NCBI RefSeq assembly: GCF_004346845.1 | Contig: NZ_SMGI01000001.1 | Span: 372,001 to 436,000, forward strand | Direction of reading: 5' to 3' | DNA from: Winogradskyella wandonensis | GTDB taxonomy: Bacteria; Bacteroidota; Bacteroidia; Flavobacteriales; Flavobacteriaceae | DNA: 64,000 nt | In this document: piece after piece, positions 9,242-17,576 of the stretch | How positions within the stretch are numbered: the first letter of the stretch is position 1 | Layout: every line of letters starts with the position of its first letter | Program-made: the position numbers and the translations under genes | The notes under the pieces: model-generated | What the model saw: only the letters and a program-made list of their open reading frames with translations | Database searches by the model: none | What the model was told of the DNA's origin: nothing

Positions 9242-9331
9242 AACTCTAAAACCTTAGAGTTATTGTGTATTACAAACTTTGTATTATAATAAATGCAAAC
9301 GCCCATTAACTAGCTATTCACCAGGCGTTTG
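9242..9331 (-). terminator. two hairpins between the T9SS cargo gene and the PorV-like gene
   Basis: CAAACGCC (9296-9303) pairs with GGCGTTTG (9324-9331) around a 20-base loop, and AACTCTAA (9242-9249) pairs with TTAGAGTT (9254-9261) around four bases. Read on the - strand both follow the cargo gene stop. Neither is followed by a good T-run, so they may attenuate or protect the transcript rather than end it. Confidence 0.3.
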
Positions 9332-9347
9332 TTAAATGCGTATAACT

Positions 9348-12300
9348 TTAATTTTGTTTGATTATTTTTTTTGTGATTAGTCTGCCAGAAGTATGTATTT
9401 GAACTATATATACGGACTCAGCTAAATGACCAATACTAAAACTCGTTTCTCTTCTGTTTAAATTATTTTGAATAATCACTTTTCGTCCACTTAAATCATA
9501 GACTTCTACTTTGTTCATAGAAACGGACGCGTTTATAGTCACATAATCTTCAGTAGGATTGGGAGATATGTGAATTGAATTCTCTAGGTTGTTAAAGTCT
9601 TCTACGGATAATGCAGAGTTTCTAAAAATCACTTGATAATCTTCCACTTCACCAAAAAAGCCTCCACAAGGTTGAATGGTGTTATTATATATGTTACTGA
9701 AGCGTATTCGAGATACTTGGTCTAAAATGGCGTCGTTGGGTACTGTAAAGCTTCCAGTTGCTGTATTAGAGACGTAGTTAGACATGCTAATTTCTTCAGT
9801 AGCATCAAACTCCGCATTTTTATTAAAATCAATCCAAGCAGCGGCTACATCCGGTCCAAAAACTGCGGGCATGCTCATGGTTACTGTATAGGTTTGTCCT
9901 ACTTCTAATTCTACAGGTGCTAAGGCGTCAAAAAACTGGTAGTAGTTCTGTCCGGAATTGTTTGTAAAATTATTTCCTATGGTCACTTGGCTAATGTAAT
10001 CGCTACCTGTACCATTCCATCCTTGGGACGCACAATACTCAAATGGTCTTACTTGGTACATAAATTTATACGTTTCTGAGACGTCTCCGTTAGACCCTGT
10101 TGCTTTTACCTTAAAAAATATCTGATCACCAACCGCGCCGTTTGGTAATGGTAGGTCTGACCGCCAACGATTACCCCCAAAATTAGACATTGAAATCGTA
10201 CTATCGAAATTTTGATTATTTATGCTATATTTTACCTCTACAGCTGTTAAGGACCCCGCATAATCTATAAAAGACGTAACGTACTGATCTACGCCTTCTT
10301 TAGGTTTGTTTAAGGTTGGTGCATCTGTTATTTCAGTTTTAATAATGGATGGAAAACTTTCTCTATCAACTAAATCGAATTCCCATAGACCGCGACCCCA
10401 AGTTGCGGCCTTTAGTGTATTTGCACCATGATTAATCTCTAATTCTTGGATAGCCACGTTGGGAAGGTCCGTGTTGTAAATAGTCCAAACTGTGCCGTTG
10501 AGTGGCTTATAGAAGACGCCAACTTCTGTGCCTATGTAGATGTTTGGATTAGAATTTTGCTCTATCACTACCGTATGCACAGGAATGTCGTTTAAATTGT
10601 ATGATATATTGGTCCAAGATAATCCGCCATTTGTTGTTCTAAATACTTTCTGGTTATTATTTTGGTAAGACGCGTTTACGACTATAATATCATCATCGTT
10701 ATTAGGATTGAAAGCAATATCTTCTATAGCAAGATTTGGTAAATTATTTTTAATGCTAAAGAATGTTGCTCCACCATCTATGGATTTTTCGATTTCACTA
10801 GTCCGTGATGCCACAATAATGTTAGAGTTATTTTGCGCTATTTCTGCATTTCTAATCTGCCACCAGTAATTATCAGGGTTAGATGCCAAAAAATTTGTTG
10901 TACCCACGTAGTTGTAGGTTAATCCAAAATCGTCACTAGTATATACACCATTTCTAAACTCGTACAGCTTAAAATGATTATTTGGGTCGAAGGCTAAGGG
11001 AGCTTCCCACCAACCATCGACTGAATTAGAGGAAATGCTAGCAACGGACTGCCCACCATTATCGGAGCGTATTCTACCGCCAAATTGGATACTGCCCACC
11101 ATATAATCGGGATTAAGTGGTAAAATAACACCTTCCATGCCATCTGCGCCATAGATTTCGAGCCATTCTGTTTCGTTTTTTACGGTTGTCCCATTGTCTT
11201 GTGACCCAGAAATGGTAACCGCATTGTGAGATTGACTTGCGCCTAATTTGTAATTTTCACGTATTCTAGGGGATGAATTTAGCATTAGATTAGTCCATGT
11301 TACTCCACCATCACTACTCTTTGCTAATGTGCCATCTGTACCAACATAGAAAACACCATTAACAGACTCCGAAACTCTAGTGTCTGCATGGACATATGCT
11401 GTGCTATTAAAATAATTATCTTGTAGCGTTCCATTGCCGTTCATAGAATTATAAAGATTCCAATTGGTTCTTTGTACAAAATTAGCTTGTGTACTTGTCT
11501 TATTTGCTAAATCGACATAGCCAACAATAAGATTTTCGCTATCTGTACTGTTTACCGAGAAACCGCCAATCCCGAAGCCATGTGTTGCAAACGATGTAAA
11601 GCTTAATCCGTTATTAGAAGATTTAAAAACTTGAGTTCCATTGGCAAAAAATACGCTATTTGGTTCGTCTGGCGTTACATCAATTAAAGCAGCGCTGTTA
11701 GTGGTAGAAACTGTTGTTGTTGTAAAACTATTGCCTGTATCTGTGGAACGGTATAAAAAATCTCTAAAATTGTTTTTTTGGTTCAATGCATACATGGTTG
11801 ATGCATTTGTAGGGTGAAATTTAAACTGTTTAAAGTCTCCTGTTGTAACTACCTGCGACCAGGTTAAAAAATTATCAGTTGTTTTAAAAATCCCGCGATT
11901 TGTGCCAACCATTATTAGATTTGGAATTGTTGGGTGCAGATCTACTGTAAAAATTTTGAAATTAGAGCCCAAACCACCAAAGCCTAAATTTGTTGGATTA
12001 AACGCTGTTTCCGTAAACGTATCACCGCCATTGTAAGATTCGTAAATACCGTAAGAATAACCATTTCTAGAATTACGAACATTTATATAAATATGGTCGC
12101 TATTATTTGGGTCTACAGATAGTGTATTGACACCCGTCGCAGGTAAAAATTCAGTATCTGTACTTGTCCAAGTATTACCGCCGTCGATTGTTTTCCATAA
12201 GCCACCACTTCTAGAGCCTGCATATATCTTTAGAGGGTTAGATGGGTCTACATAAAAGTCTTCAACTCGTCCCATTCCTGCGGCATAATGTCCAGTAATA

Positions 12301-12674
12301 TTTTCCACTAAAAAAGGTCCAACTTCTCTCCATCCACCAACACTATTCTCGCGCATGGATGCAATATCATTTTCTTGCAAATATGCATTGTACTGTTTTG
12401 TAGCAAATGCAGGATTAACGGAAAGTCTATTACCAGTAGGATAGTATTTATGTTCGTTAGCAACGACCCACCTCATAAAATCTTTATAACCAGAGCCTTT
12501 TGCATATTTATCAATGGTATTAAAATAAGCTTCGGCTTCGTTAACTACATCGTAGAAGTTTACCGAATAATCATTCATTAAATCTTTATAGCGTTGTCCA
12601 CTAGCTGTGATGCTTACAGCAAGGGCAAATAGGATTATAAGGACTAACTTTTTGGGGAGTTTTTTGACATTCAT
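9348..12674 (-). CDS. secreted BNR/VPS10-like beta-propeller protein with GEVED domain and T9SS type A sorting domain
   Basis: An 1108-residue exported protein. After a signal peptide (cut near ITASGQ) comes a long propeller region with Asp-box motifs such as TIDGGNTW, SSDGGVTW, SIDGGATF and TTNGGLSW. Around residues 880-1030 is a GEVED domain ending CGGFFGEVEDYQV. The last ~80 residues are a type IX secretion sorting domain: ISPNPTEDYVTI, VEVYDLSGRKV, then LAESVYIVQI and a basic Lys-Ile-rich end. It is therefore exported by Sec, moved through the outer membrane by T9SS and attached to the surface or released. Asp-box propellers often bind or cleave glycans or proteins, but no catalytic residues are identifiable. 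The gene precedes a PorV-like gene. Confidence 0.88.
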   Translation of the reverse strand: MNVKKLPKKLVLIILFALAVSITASGQRYKDLMNDYSVNFYDVVNEAEAYFNTIDKYAKGSGYKDFMRWVVANEHKYYPTGNRLSVNPAFATKQYNAYLQENDIASMRENSVGGWREVGPFLVENITGHYAAGMGRVEDFYVDPSNPLKIYAGSRSGGLWKTIDGGNTWTSTDTEFLPATGVNTLSVDPNNSDHIYINVRNSRNGYSYGIYESYNGGDTFTETAFNPTNLGFGGLGSNFKIFTVDLHPTIPNLIMVGTNRGIFKTTDNFLTWSQVVTTGDFKQFKFHPTNASTMYALNQKNNFRDFLYRSTDTGNSFTTTTVSTTNSAALIDVTPDEPNSVFFANGTQVFKSSNNGLSFTSFATHGFGIGGFSVNSTDSENLIVGYVDLANKTSTQANFVQRTNWNLYNSMNGNGTLQDNYFNSTAYVHADTRVSESVNGVFYVGTDGTLAKSSDGGVTWTNLMLNSSPRIRENYKLGASQSHNAVTISGSQDNGTTVKNETEWLEIYGADGMEGVILPLNPDYMVGSIQFGGRIRSDNGGQSVASISSNSVDGWWEAPLAFDPNNHFKLYEFRNGVYTSDDFGLTYNYVGTTNFLASNPDNYWWQIRNAEIAQNNSNIIVASRTSEIEKSIDGGATFFSIKNNLPNLAIEDIAFNPNNDDDIIVVNASYQNNNQKVFRTTNGGLSWTNISYNLNDIPVHTVVIEQNSNPNIYIGTEVGVFYKPLNGTVWTIYNTDLPNVAIQELEINHGANTLKAATWGRGLWEFDLVDRESFPSIIKTEITDAPTLNKPKEGVDQYVTSFIDYAGSLTAVEVKYSINNQNFDSTISMSNFGGNRWRSDLPLPNGAVGDQIFFKVKATGSNGDVSETYKFMYQVRPFEYCASQGWNGTGSDYISQVTIGNNFTNNSGQNYYQFFDALAPVELEVGQTYTVTMSMPAVFGPDVAAAWIDFNKNAEFDATEEISMSNYVSNTATGSFTVPNDAILDQVSRIRFSNIYNNTIQPCGGFFGEVEDYQVIFRNSALSVEDFNNLENSIHISPNPTEDYVTINASVSMNKVEVYDLSGRKVIIQNNLNRRETSFSIGHLAESVYIVQIHTSGRLITKKIIKQN

Positions 12675-12721
12675 ATGTTTAGAAATGCTATTTTTTTAGA
12701 TTAAGTGCCAATAATAACGAC

Positions 12722-12729
12722 CAAAGGTA
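12722..12729 (-). promoter_or_regulatory. -7 element (TACCTTTG) for the T9SS cargo gene
   Basis: On the - strand TACCTTTG is a perfect TAnnTTTG match, 48 bases before the ATG at 12674. No clear TTTG is found at the usual -33 distance, only an A/T-rich run. Confidence 0.4.
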
Positions 12730-12878
12730 GTGAATTTGTTAAAAATATCTTAAGCCCTAGGTCTAAAATTTGTTCGATATTGAGAGTCAATTGTATGGAT
12801 ATCTGTCAATAGAATAGATTTTATTATCTTCAATTAAACTAAAATTCTTTTCTATTTTTACAGAAATTAAAAAAGTAG

Positions 12879-13631
12879 ATGAAACAACATATCCCTAATG
12901 TTATAACAGGACTTAATTTATTATCTGGATGTATAGCTGTACTATTTGCAGTGAATACACATTATGTAGGTGCGGCTTTGTTTGTGTTTTTAGGTATCTT
13001 TTTTGATTTTTTTGATGGTTTAGCAGCACGTAAACTAAATGTGCAAAGTACGCTCGGAATTCAATTAGACTCTTTAGCCGACATGGTAACTAGTGGCGTA
13101 GTACCTGGTATTGTTATGTATGGTTTAATAAATGAAGCGTTAGGCGGTGGTAATATTTTTGTGGTAGAAGATACATGGAACCAATCTATGCGTTGGAGTG
13201 GCGGTGAGTTACGTCCTTTAGCTCTTATTGGTTTTTTAATCACGATAGCTTCTGCATACCGATTAGGTAAATTTAATTTGGACGAAGACCAACAAACCTA
13301 TTTTAAAGGTTTGCCAACACCTGCAAATACCTTACTGGTATTATCTTTGCCTTTAATTTTACATTTTCAGTATTCGATAACTGTTTCAAATTTATTTACA
13401 AACGTTTGGTTTTTAATTGCATTGACGGTATTGAGTTCTTTTTTGCTTAATTCTAACATTAAACTGTTTGCTTTAAAATTTAAGACTTGGAGTTTTCAGG
13501 ATAATATTATACGGTATGTGTTCTTATTATTAAGTCTTGCACTAATTATAATCTTTCATTTTATAGCTATACCACTTATTATTCTTTTATACGTTATCGT
13601 CTCATTATTTAATCAAAAATCAATCACATAA
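12879..13631 (+). CDS. pssA: CDP-diacylglycerol-serine O-phosphatidyltransferase
   Basis: A 250-residue CDP-alcohol phosphatidyltransferase with about seven membrane spans. The family signature D-x2-D-G-x2-A-R-x8-G-x3-D-x3-D is complete: D43, D46-G47, A50-R51, G60, D64 and D68. The four aspartates bind the metal pair. MKQHIPNVITGLNLLSGC is the usual start of Bacteroidetes PssA, which makes phosphatidylserine, the precursor of phosphatidylethanolamine. A PgsA-type product is possible but this start and length favour PssA. The TerC gene follows after six bases on the same strand, so the two may be co-transcribed. Confidence 0.87.
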   Translation: MKQHIPNVITGLNLLSGCIAVLFAVNTHYVGAALFVFLGIFFDFFDGLAARKLNVQSTLGIQLDSLADMVTSGVVPGIVMYGLINEALGGGNIFVVEDTWNQSMRWSGGELRPLALIGFLITIASAYRLGKFNLDEDQQTYFKGLPTPANTLLVLSLPLILHFQYSITVSNLFTNVWFLIALTVLSSFLLNSNIKLFALKFKTWSFQDNIIRYVFLLLSLALIIIFHFIAIPLIILLYVIVSLFNQKSIT

Positions 13632-13637
13632 TCACTT

Positions 13638-14444
13638 ATGGCTGAAGTTATTTTTACGCTGCTTATGCTTGTTATGCTACAAGCTGTTTTAGGATTTGAC
13701 AATCTTCTTTATATCTCTCTTGAATCTAAAAAAGCACCTGAAAGCGACAGAAAACGTGTGCGCAAAGTAGGTATCTTAATAGCTATCGGCTTACGAATTG
13801 TTTTATTGTTTTTGTTGGTATCTTTAATTGGGTATTTTCAAAATCCTTTTTCATTTTTAACTGGTAAGATTGAAGATGTTTTAGAGTTTGCGTTTAATGG
13901 ACATAGTATTATTGTTTTAGCAGGAGGCGGATTTATAATTTATACAGCGATAAAAGAAATTTGGCATATGATTTCTTTAAAAGATTTAGATGTTGATGTT
14001 GAAGACAAATCCAAAGGCACTAAATCCTCTAATGCAGTAATTACGAGCATTGTTATTATGAATTTGGTGTTCTCTTTCGATTCAATTTTGGCTGCTATTG
14101 GATTAACAAACGAATTGGATAATTCTACCACAGCTTTTATTGTTATGGCGATTGCTATTGTAGCTAGTGGTTTACTGATGCTCTTTTTAGCAGACCGTAT
14201 TTCTACTTTCTTGGCTAAAAATAGAATGTATGAGGTACTTGGGTTATTTATTCTTTTTATTGTTGGTATTATGCTAGTTACCGAAGGAGGTCATTTAGCG
14301 CATCTAAAGCTATTTGGAAATGAAATTGTACCAATGAGTAAGACTACGTTCTATTTTGTTATTGTGGTATTAGTTATTGTTGACATTGTACAAAGTAAAT
14401 ATCAAAAGAAGTTATTGAAAGAAAGTGCTAATGGAGGCGAATAA
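13638..14444 (+). CDS. TerC-family integral membrane protein
   Basis: A 268-residue polytopic membrane protein of the TerC group with about seven spans. LGFDNLLYISLE near residues 18-29 carries the conserved Asp21-Asn22, and a second half-repeat has MNLVFSFDSILAAIGLT with its own Asp; these acidic residues within helices are the family hallmark and are thought to bind metal. Related proteins handle Mn2+ or act at the exit of secreted proteins. Two charged cytoplasmic loops separate the halves. It lies six bases after pssA and converges on lptB. Substrate is not determinable from sequence. Confidence 0.8.
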   Translation: MAEVIFTLLMLVMLQAVLGFDNLLYISLESKKAPESDRKRVRKVGILIAIGLRIVLLFLLVSLIGYFQNPFSFLTGKIEDVLEFAFNGHSIIVLAGGGFIIYTAIKEIWHMISLKDLDVDVEDKSKGTKSSNAVITSIVIMNLVFSFDSILAAIGLTNELDNSTTAFIVMAIAIVASGLLMLFLADRISTFLAKNRMYEVLGLFILFIVGIMLVTEGGHLAHLKLFGNEIVPMSKTTFYFVIVVLVIVDIVQSKYQKKLLKESANGGE

Positions 14445-14453
14445 GGCTTGTTC

Positions 14454-15197
14454 CTATTCGAAATCAAGTTTCTTTTTACGTAACTCAAAGTTTTTACCGA
14501 GATAGACTTTACGCACCATTTCGTCTTCAGCCAATTCTTCGGGTTTTCCAGCTTTTAAGATGCCACCTTCAAACATAAGGTAAGTTCTGTCTGTAATGGC
14601 TAGGGTTTCTTGTACGTTGTGGTCGGTAATTAAAATACCAATATTCTTTTTGGTCAATTGTGCCACAATACGCTGAATATCTTCTACCGCTACAGGGTCA
14701 ACACCCGCAAATGGCTCATCTAGTAAAATAAAGTTGGGGTCAGTAGCTAAAGCGCGAGCAATTTCTGTACGACGACGCTCGCCTCCAGATAAGAGGTCAC
14801 CACGAGATTTACGGATATGGCCTAAACCAAACTCTTCGATAAGTGACTCCATTTTATCATGTTGCTCTTTTTTACTCAGTTTCGTCATTTGTAGTACACT
14901 AAGAATATTATCTTCGATGCTCAACTTTCTAAAAACTGAAGCCTCTTGAGCTAAATAACCAATACCATTTTGAGCACGTTTGTACATTGGGTATTTGGTA
15001 ATGTTTTTATCGTCTAAATAGATATTACCGCCGTTTGGTTTTATAATACCAACAATCATGTAAAAGGATGTGGTTTTACCAGCACCGTTTGGTCCTAACA
15101 ACCCCACAATCTCTCCTTGATTAACCTCAAGAGAGACATCTTTTACCACTTTTCGTCCGCTATAGGACTTCATTAAATTTTCGGCGTGTAATTTCAT
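14454..15197 (-). CDS. lptB: LPS export ABC transporter ATP-binding protein
   Basis: A 247-residue ABC ATPase with every motif: Walker [10 protein letters not shown] (residues 35-43), Q-loop YLAQEASVF, signature LSGGE (136-140), Walker B FILLDEP with D160-E161, and switch His193. [10 protein letters not shown] and DEPFAGVDP are characteristic of LptB. It drives LptFG to extract LPS from the inner membrane and push it along the Lpt bridge. The LptFG and LptC genes are not in the window. It ends 10 bases from the convergent TerC stop. Nearby kdsD, also envelope-related, is on the same strand. Confidence 0.9.
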   Translation of the reverse strand: MKLHAENLMKSYSGRKVVKDVSLEVNQGEIVGLLGPNGAGKTTSFYMIVGIIKPNGGNIYLDDKNITKYPMYKRAQNGIGYLAQEASVFRKLSIEDNILSVLQMTKLSKKEQHDKMESLIEEFGLGHIRKSRGDLLSGGERRRTEIARALATDPNFILLDEPFAGVDPVAVEDIQRIVAQLTKKNIGILITDHNVQETLAITDRTYLMFEGGILKAGKPEELAEDEMVRKVYLGKNFELRKKKLDFE

Positions 15198-15247
15198 AGA
15201 CTAATTTCTAAACCAAGAACGGTAAAAATACAATTTTCGTGTAATTC

Positions 15248-15318
15248 TGTCACCTTGAGCGCAGTCGAAAGGTTTTTGAATTATAATTTTAAAGGTTTCG
15301 ACTGCGCTCAACCTGACA
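15248..15318. repeat. dispersed palindromic element, complete inverted pair
   Basis: A 23-base arm at 15248-15270 (core TGAGCGCAGTCGAAA) is repeated in inverted orientation at 15296-15318 (core TTTCGACTGCGCTCA), matching at 21 of 23 positions around a 25-base A/T-rich centre. It could fold into a long hairpin between the AhpD-like gene and lptB. This is the best-preserved copy in the window. Confidence 0.85.
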
Positions 15319-15332
15319 ATGTCTTTTAAAAC

Positions 15333-15683
15333 TTAATCGTTTTGATTTTCTAATGCTTCCCAATATTCGTATGCACGTCTTAAATGTGGAATAACAATGG
15401 TGCCACCGACTAAAGTAGCAATCCCTAAAGCTTCGGAAACTTCTTCTTTACTTAAACCTTCGTTGTAAGCTGTTTCAAGATGGTAACGAATGCAATCGTC
15501 ACAACGTAATACTGCGGAGGCTACAAGACCAAGAAGCTCTTTGGTTTTTACATCTAAAGCACCAGCTTGATAGGCGTTAGTATCTAGATTAAAAATACGT
15601 TTGATAATCTTGTTGTTATCGGCTAAAATTTTATCGTTCATTTTAGAACGATAGTCATTAAATTCTTTTACTATATCAGACAT
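15333..15683 (-). CDS. carboxymuconolactone decarboxylase / AhpD-like protein
   Basis: A 116-residue protein of the AhpD/CMD fold. The motif CDDCIRYH gives C61, C64 and H68, the C-x2-C-x3-H redox centre of AhpD-like proteins, followed by the usual helix LSKEEVSEALGIATLVGG. Members are small cytoplasmic thiol reductases or peroxidases, often acting with lipoyl partners; true decarboxylases lack this CxxC. The gene starts two bases after the tatC stop and likely shares its transcript. Physiological partner unknown. Confidence 0.8.
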   Translation of the reverse strand: MSDIVKEFNDYRSKMNDKILADNNKIIKRIFNLDTNAYQAGALDVKTKELLGLVASAVLRCDDCIRYHLETAYNEGLSKEEVSEALGIATLVGGTIVIPHLRRAYEYWEALENQND

Positions 15684-15685
15684 TT

Positions 15686-16516
15686 TTATGCTTTTGCTTT
15701 TTGTTCTTTTCGTTTTTGATTCCTTACAACTATTCGGGAGATAAAAATACTCACTTGGTATAATATTAGTATCGGAACAGCCACAATAACCTGACTTGCT
15801 ATATCTGGAGGCGTAATTACTGCTGAAATAATTAATACAATAACCAAGGCAAATTTTCTATACTTCTTTAATACTTCTGGGGTTACTAGACCTATTTTGG
15901 TTAAGAAGTAAATGACAATAGGCAATTCGAACACCAAACCTGAAGCTAAAGATGATGACCTAACAACAGCGATAACCGAATTTAAATCAAAATCATTGAC
16001 CACTAAATCGCTAATACTATAATTGGCTAAAAAGTTGAATGATAAAGGTGTTATTACATAGTAACCAAATAATACACCAACAAAAAAGAGTAATGAGGCT
16101 ATAACAATAAAGCCTCTAGATGTTTTACGCTCATTGGGTTTTAAACCTGGACTTATAAATCGCCATAGTTGATATAAAACATAAGGAAAAGCAATAACAA
16201 AACCTGCATATATTGCCGTCCAAATATGTGCTGAGAATTGTCCTGCAACGGTTCTGTTTTGCAAATCAAATGGAAATCTGTCTGCACAAAACGTTGTGTC
16301 TTTTATGCCTATAGTTTGAGACATTTGGCAGAGCCATTCGTAAGTAGGAAAGCTCATTTCTGTAGGTCCAAAAATGATTACATCAAATAAAATTCCAGGC
16401 ATGCAAAACGCTACAATACCAGCTAAGAGCACAGCTATAGTGATTCTAATTAAATGCCATCTTAAATCTTCGAGATGGTCTAAAAAAGACATTTCATCTA
16501 CATTTTTCTTTGCCAT
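15686..16516 (-). CDS. tatC: twin-arginine translocase subunit TatC
   Basis: A 276-residue membrane protein with six predicted spans. The N-terminal cytoplasmic stretch MSFLDHLEDLRWHLIR carries the conserved FLDHLEELR-type signal-peptide binding motif, followed later by SPGLKPNERK and VLKKYRKFALV in the other cytoplasmic loops. TatC recognises twin-arginine signals and, with TatA, exports folded proteins. An insertion between the first two helices, with two cysteines, forms a longer periplasmic loop than in E. coli TatC. The gene abuts kdsD (shared base) and the AhpD-like gene; no TatA gene is within the window. Confidence 0.92.
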   Translation of the reverse strand: MAKKNVDEMSFLDHLEDLRWHLIRITIAVLLAGIVAFCMPGILFDVIIFGPTEMSFPTYEWLCQMSQTIGIKDTTFCADRFPFDLQNRTVAGQFSAHIWTAIYAGFVIAFPYVLYQLWRFISPGLKPNERKTSRGFIVIASLLFFVGVLFGYYVITPLSFNFLANYSISDLVVNDFDLNSVIAVVRSSSLASGLVFELPIVIYFLTKIGLVTPEVLKKYRKFALVIVLIISAVITPPDIASQVIVAVPILILYQVSIFISRIVVRNQKRKEQKAKA

Positions 16517-17481
16517 TATATAATGCCTTCTTTTATTAAATCATGTAAATGAACCACACCGGCATATTTGCCATTTTTTTCTACAAGTAATTGTGAAATT
16601 CCATATTCTTCCATTAATTCTTTAGCATCAACGGCCATTGCATCTTCGTCTATGGTTTTTGGATTACTGCCCATGATGTCTTTGGCTGTTAATTCTGAAA
16701 TCTCATCACTTTTACTCAGCATTCGTCTTAAGTCACCATCTGTGATAATACCCACAATTTTAGAATCCTCTGTAACAGCAGTTACGCCGAGCATTTTTTC
16801 AGAGATTTCTATAATAACTTCCTTAAGCGTTGCATTTAATGAGACTTGTGGTTTTTGATTTACTGAAGATAAGTCGTTTACTCTTAAATATAAACGCTTT
16901 CCTAAAGCACCACCTGGATGGTATTTTGCAAAGTCTCTACTAGAAAATCCTCTAAGTTTTAATAGTGAAACCGCAAGTGCATCACCCATTACCAATTGCG
17001 CTGTCGTGCTTGTTGTGGGTGCTAAATTATTAGGACAAGCTTCCTGCTCAACATAAGCGTTCAGAACAAAATCTGCTTGCTGACCTAAAAACGACTCTTT
17101 GTTACCGGTAATGGCAATCATTTTGTTTTTGGCATTTTTTATTAAAGGCACTAAAACTTTAATCTCTGGTGTGTTTCCACTTTTAGAGATACAAATCACC
17201 ACATCGTCTTCTAATATTAATCCTAAATCGCCATGGATAGCATCCGCAGCATGCATAAAAACGGCAGGCGTTCCTGTAGAATTTAGTGTCGCAACAATTT
17301 TGTTTGCGATAATGGCACTTTTTCCTATTCCTGTAATAATAACCCGACCTTTAGAGCTGTAAATAAGCTCGGTAGCCTTTGCAAAATCGTCTGTTAGTAG
17401 ATTGGCTAGATTAGCAATAGCCTTGCTTTCCATCGTAATTGTCTCTTTGGCGATATCGAGTATAGATGCTTTTTTTTCCAA
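16516..17481 (-). CDS. kdsD: arabinose-5-phosphate isomerase (SIS + CBS pair)
   Basis: A 321-residue protein with an N-terminal SIS sugar-isomerase domain (about 35-170: GRVIITGIGKSAIIANKI, ISKSGNTPEI) and two CBS domains (about 205-321: ATLKEVIIEISEKMLGV, EDAMAVDAKELMEEY). This is the KdsD/KpsF/GutQ arrangement, which converts ribulose-5-phosphate to arabinose-5-phosphate, the first step of Kdo synthesis for LPS. It overlaps tatC by one base and is divergent from recQ. The CBS pair probably senses a nucleotide or sugar ligand. GutQ- or KpsF-like paralogy cannot be excluded. Confidence 0.9.
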   Translation of the reverse strand: MEKKASILDIAKETITMESKAIANLANLLTDDFAKATELIYSSKGRVIITGIGKSAIIANKIVATLNSTGTPAVFMHAADAIHGDLGLILEDDVVICISKSGNTPEIKVLVPLIKNAKNKMIAITGNKESFLGQQADFVLNAYVEQEACPNNLAPTTSTTAQLVMGDALAVSLLKLRGFSSRDFAKYHPGGALGKRLYLRVNDLSSVNQKPQVSLNATLKEVIIEISEKMLGVTAVTEDSKIVGIITDGDLRRMLSKSDEISELTAKDIMGSNPKTIDEDAMAVDAKELMEEYGISQLLVEKNGKYAGVVHLHDLIKEGII

Positions 17482-17544
17482 AATAGTCTTCTAGTTTGAA
17501 TAATCGTTTTGATATAAAGATTTTTATTATCTTTAAACTTCACG

Positions 17545-17552
17545 CAAAGGTA
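17545..17552 (-). promoter_or_regulatory. -7 element (TACCTTTG) for the kdsD-tatC transcript
   Basis: On the - strand TACCTTTG is a perfect TAnnTTTG match about 64 bases before the kdsD ATG. The -33 element is unclear. In the same gap, on the + strand, TATCTTTA at 17528-17535 is a one-mismatch candidate for recQ. Confidence 0.35.
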
Positions 17553-17576
17553 AATTAAAATTAGCAATAGGGATTA

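Noticed and set aside
12375-12581. Small antisense frames inside the T9SS cargo gene
   Set aside because: They lie opposite a well supported gene, lack family features and have atypical composition.
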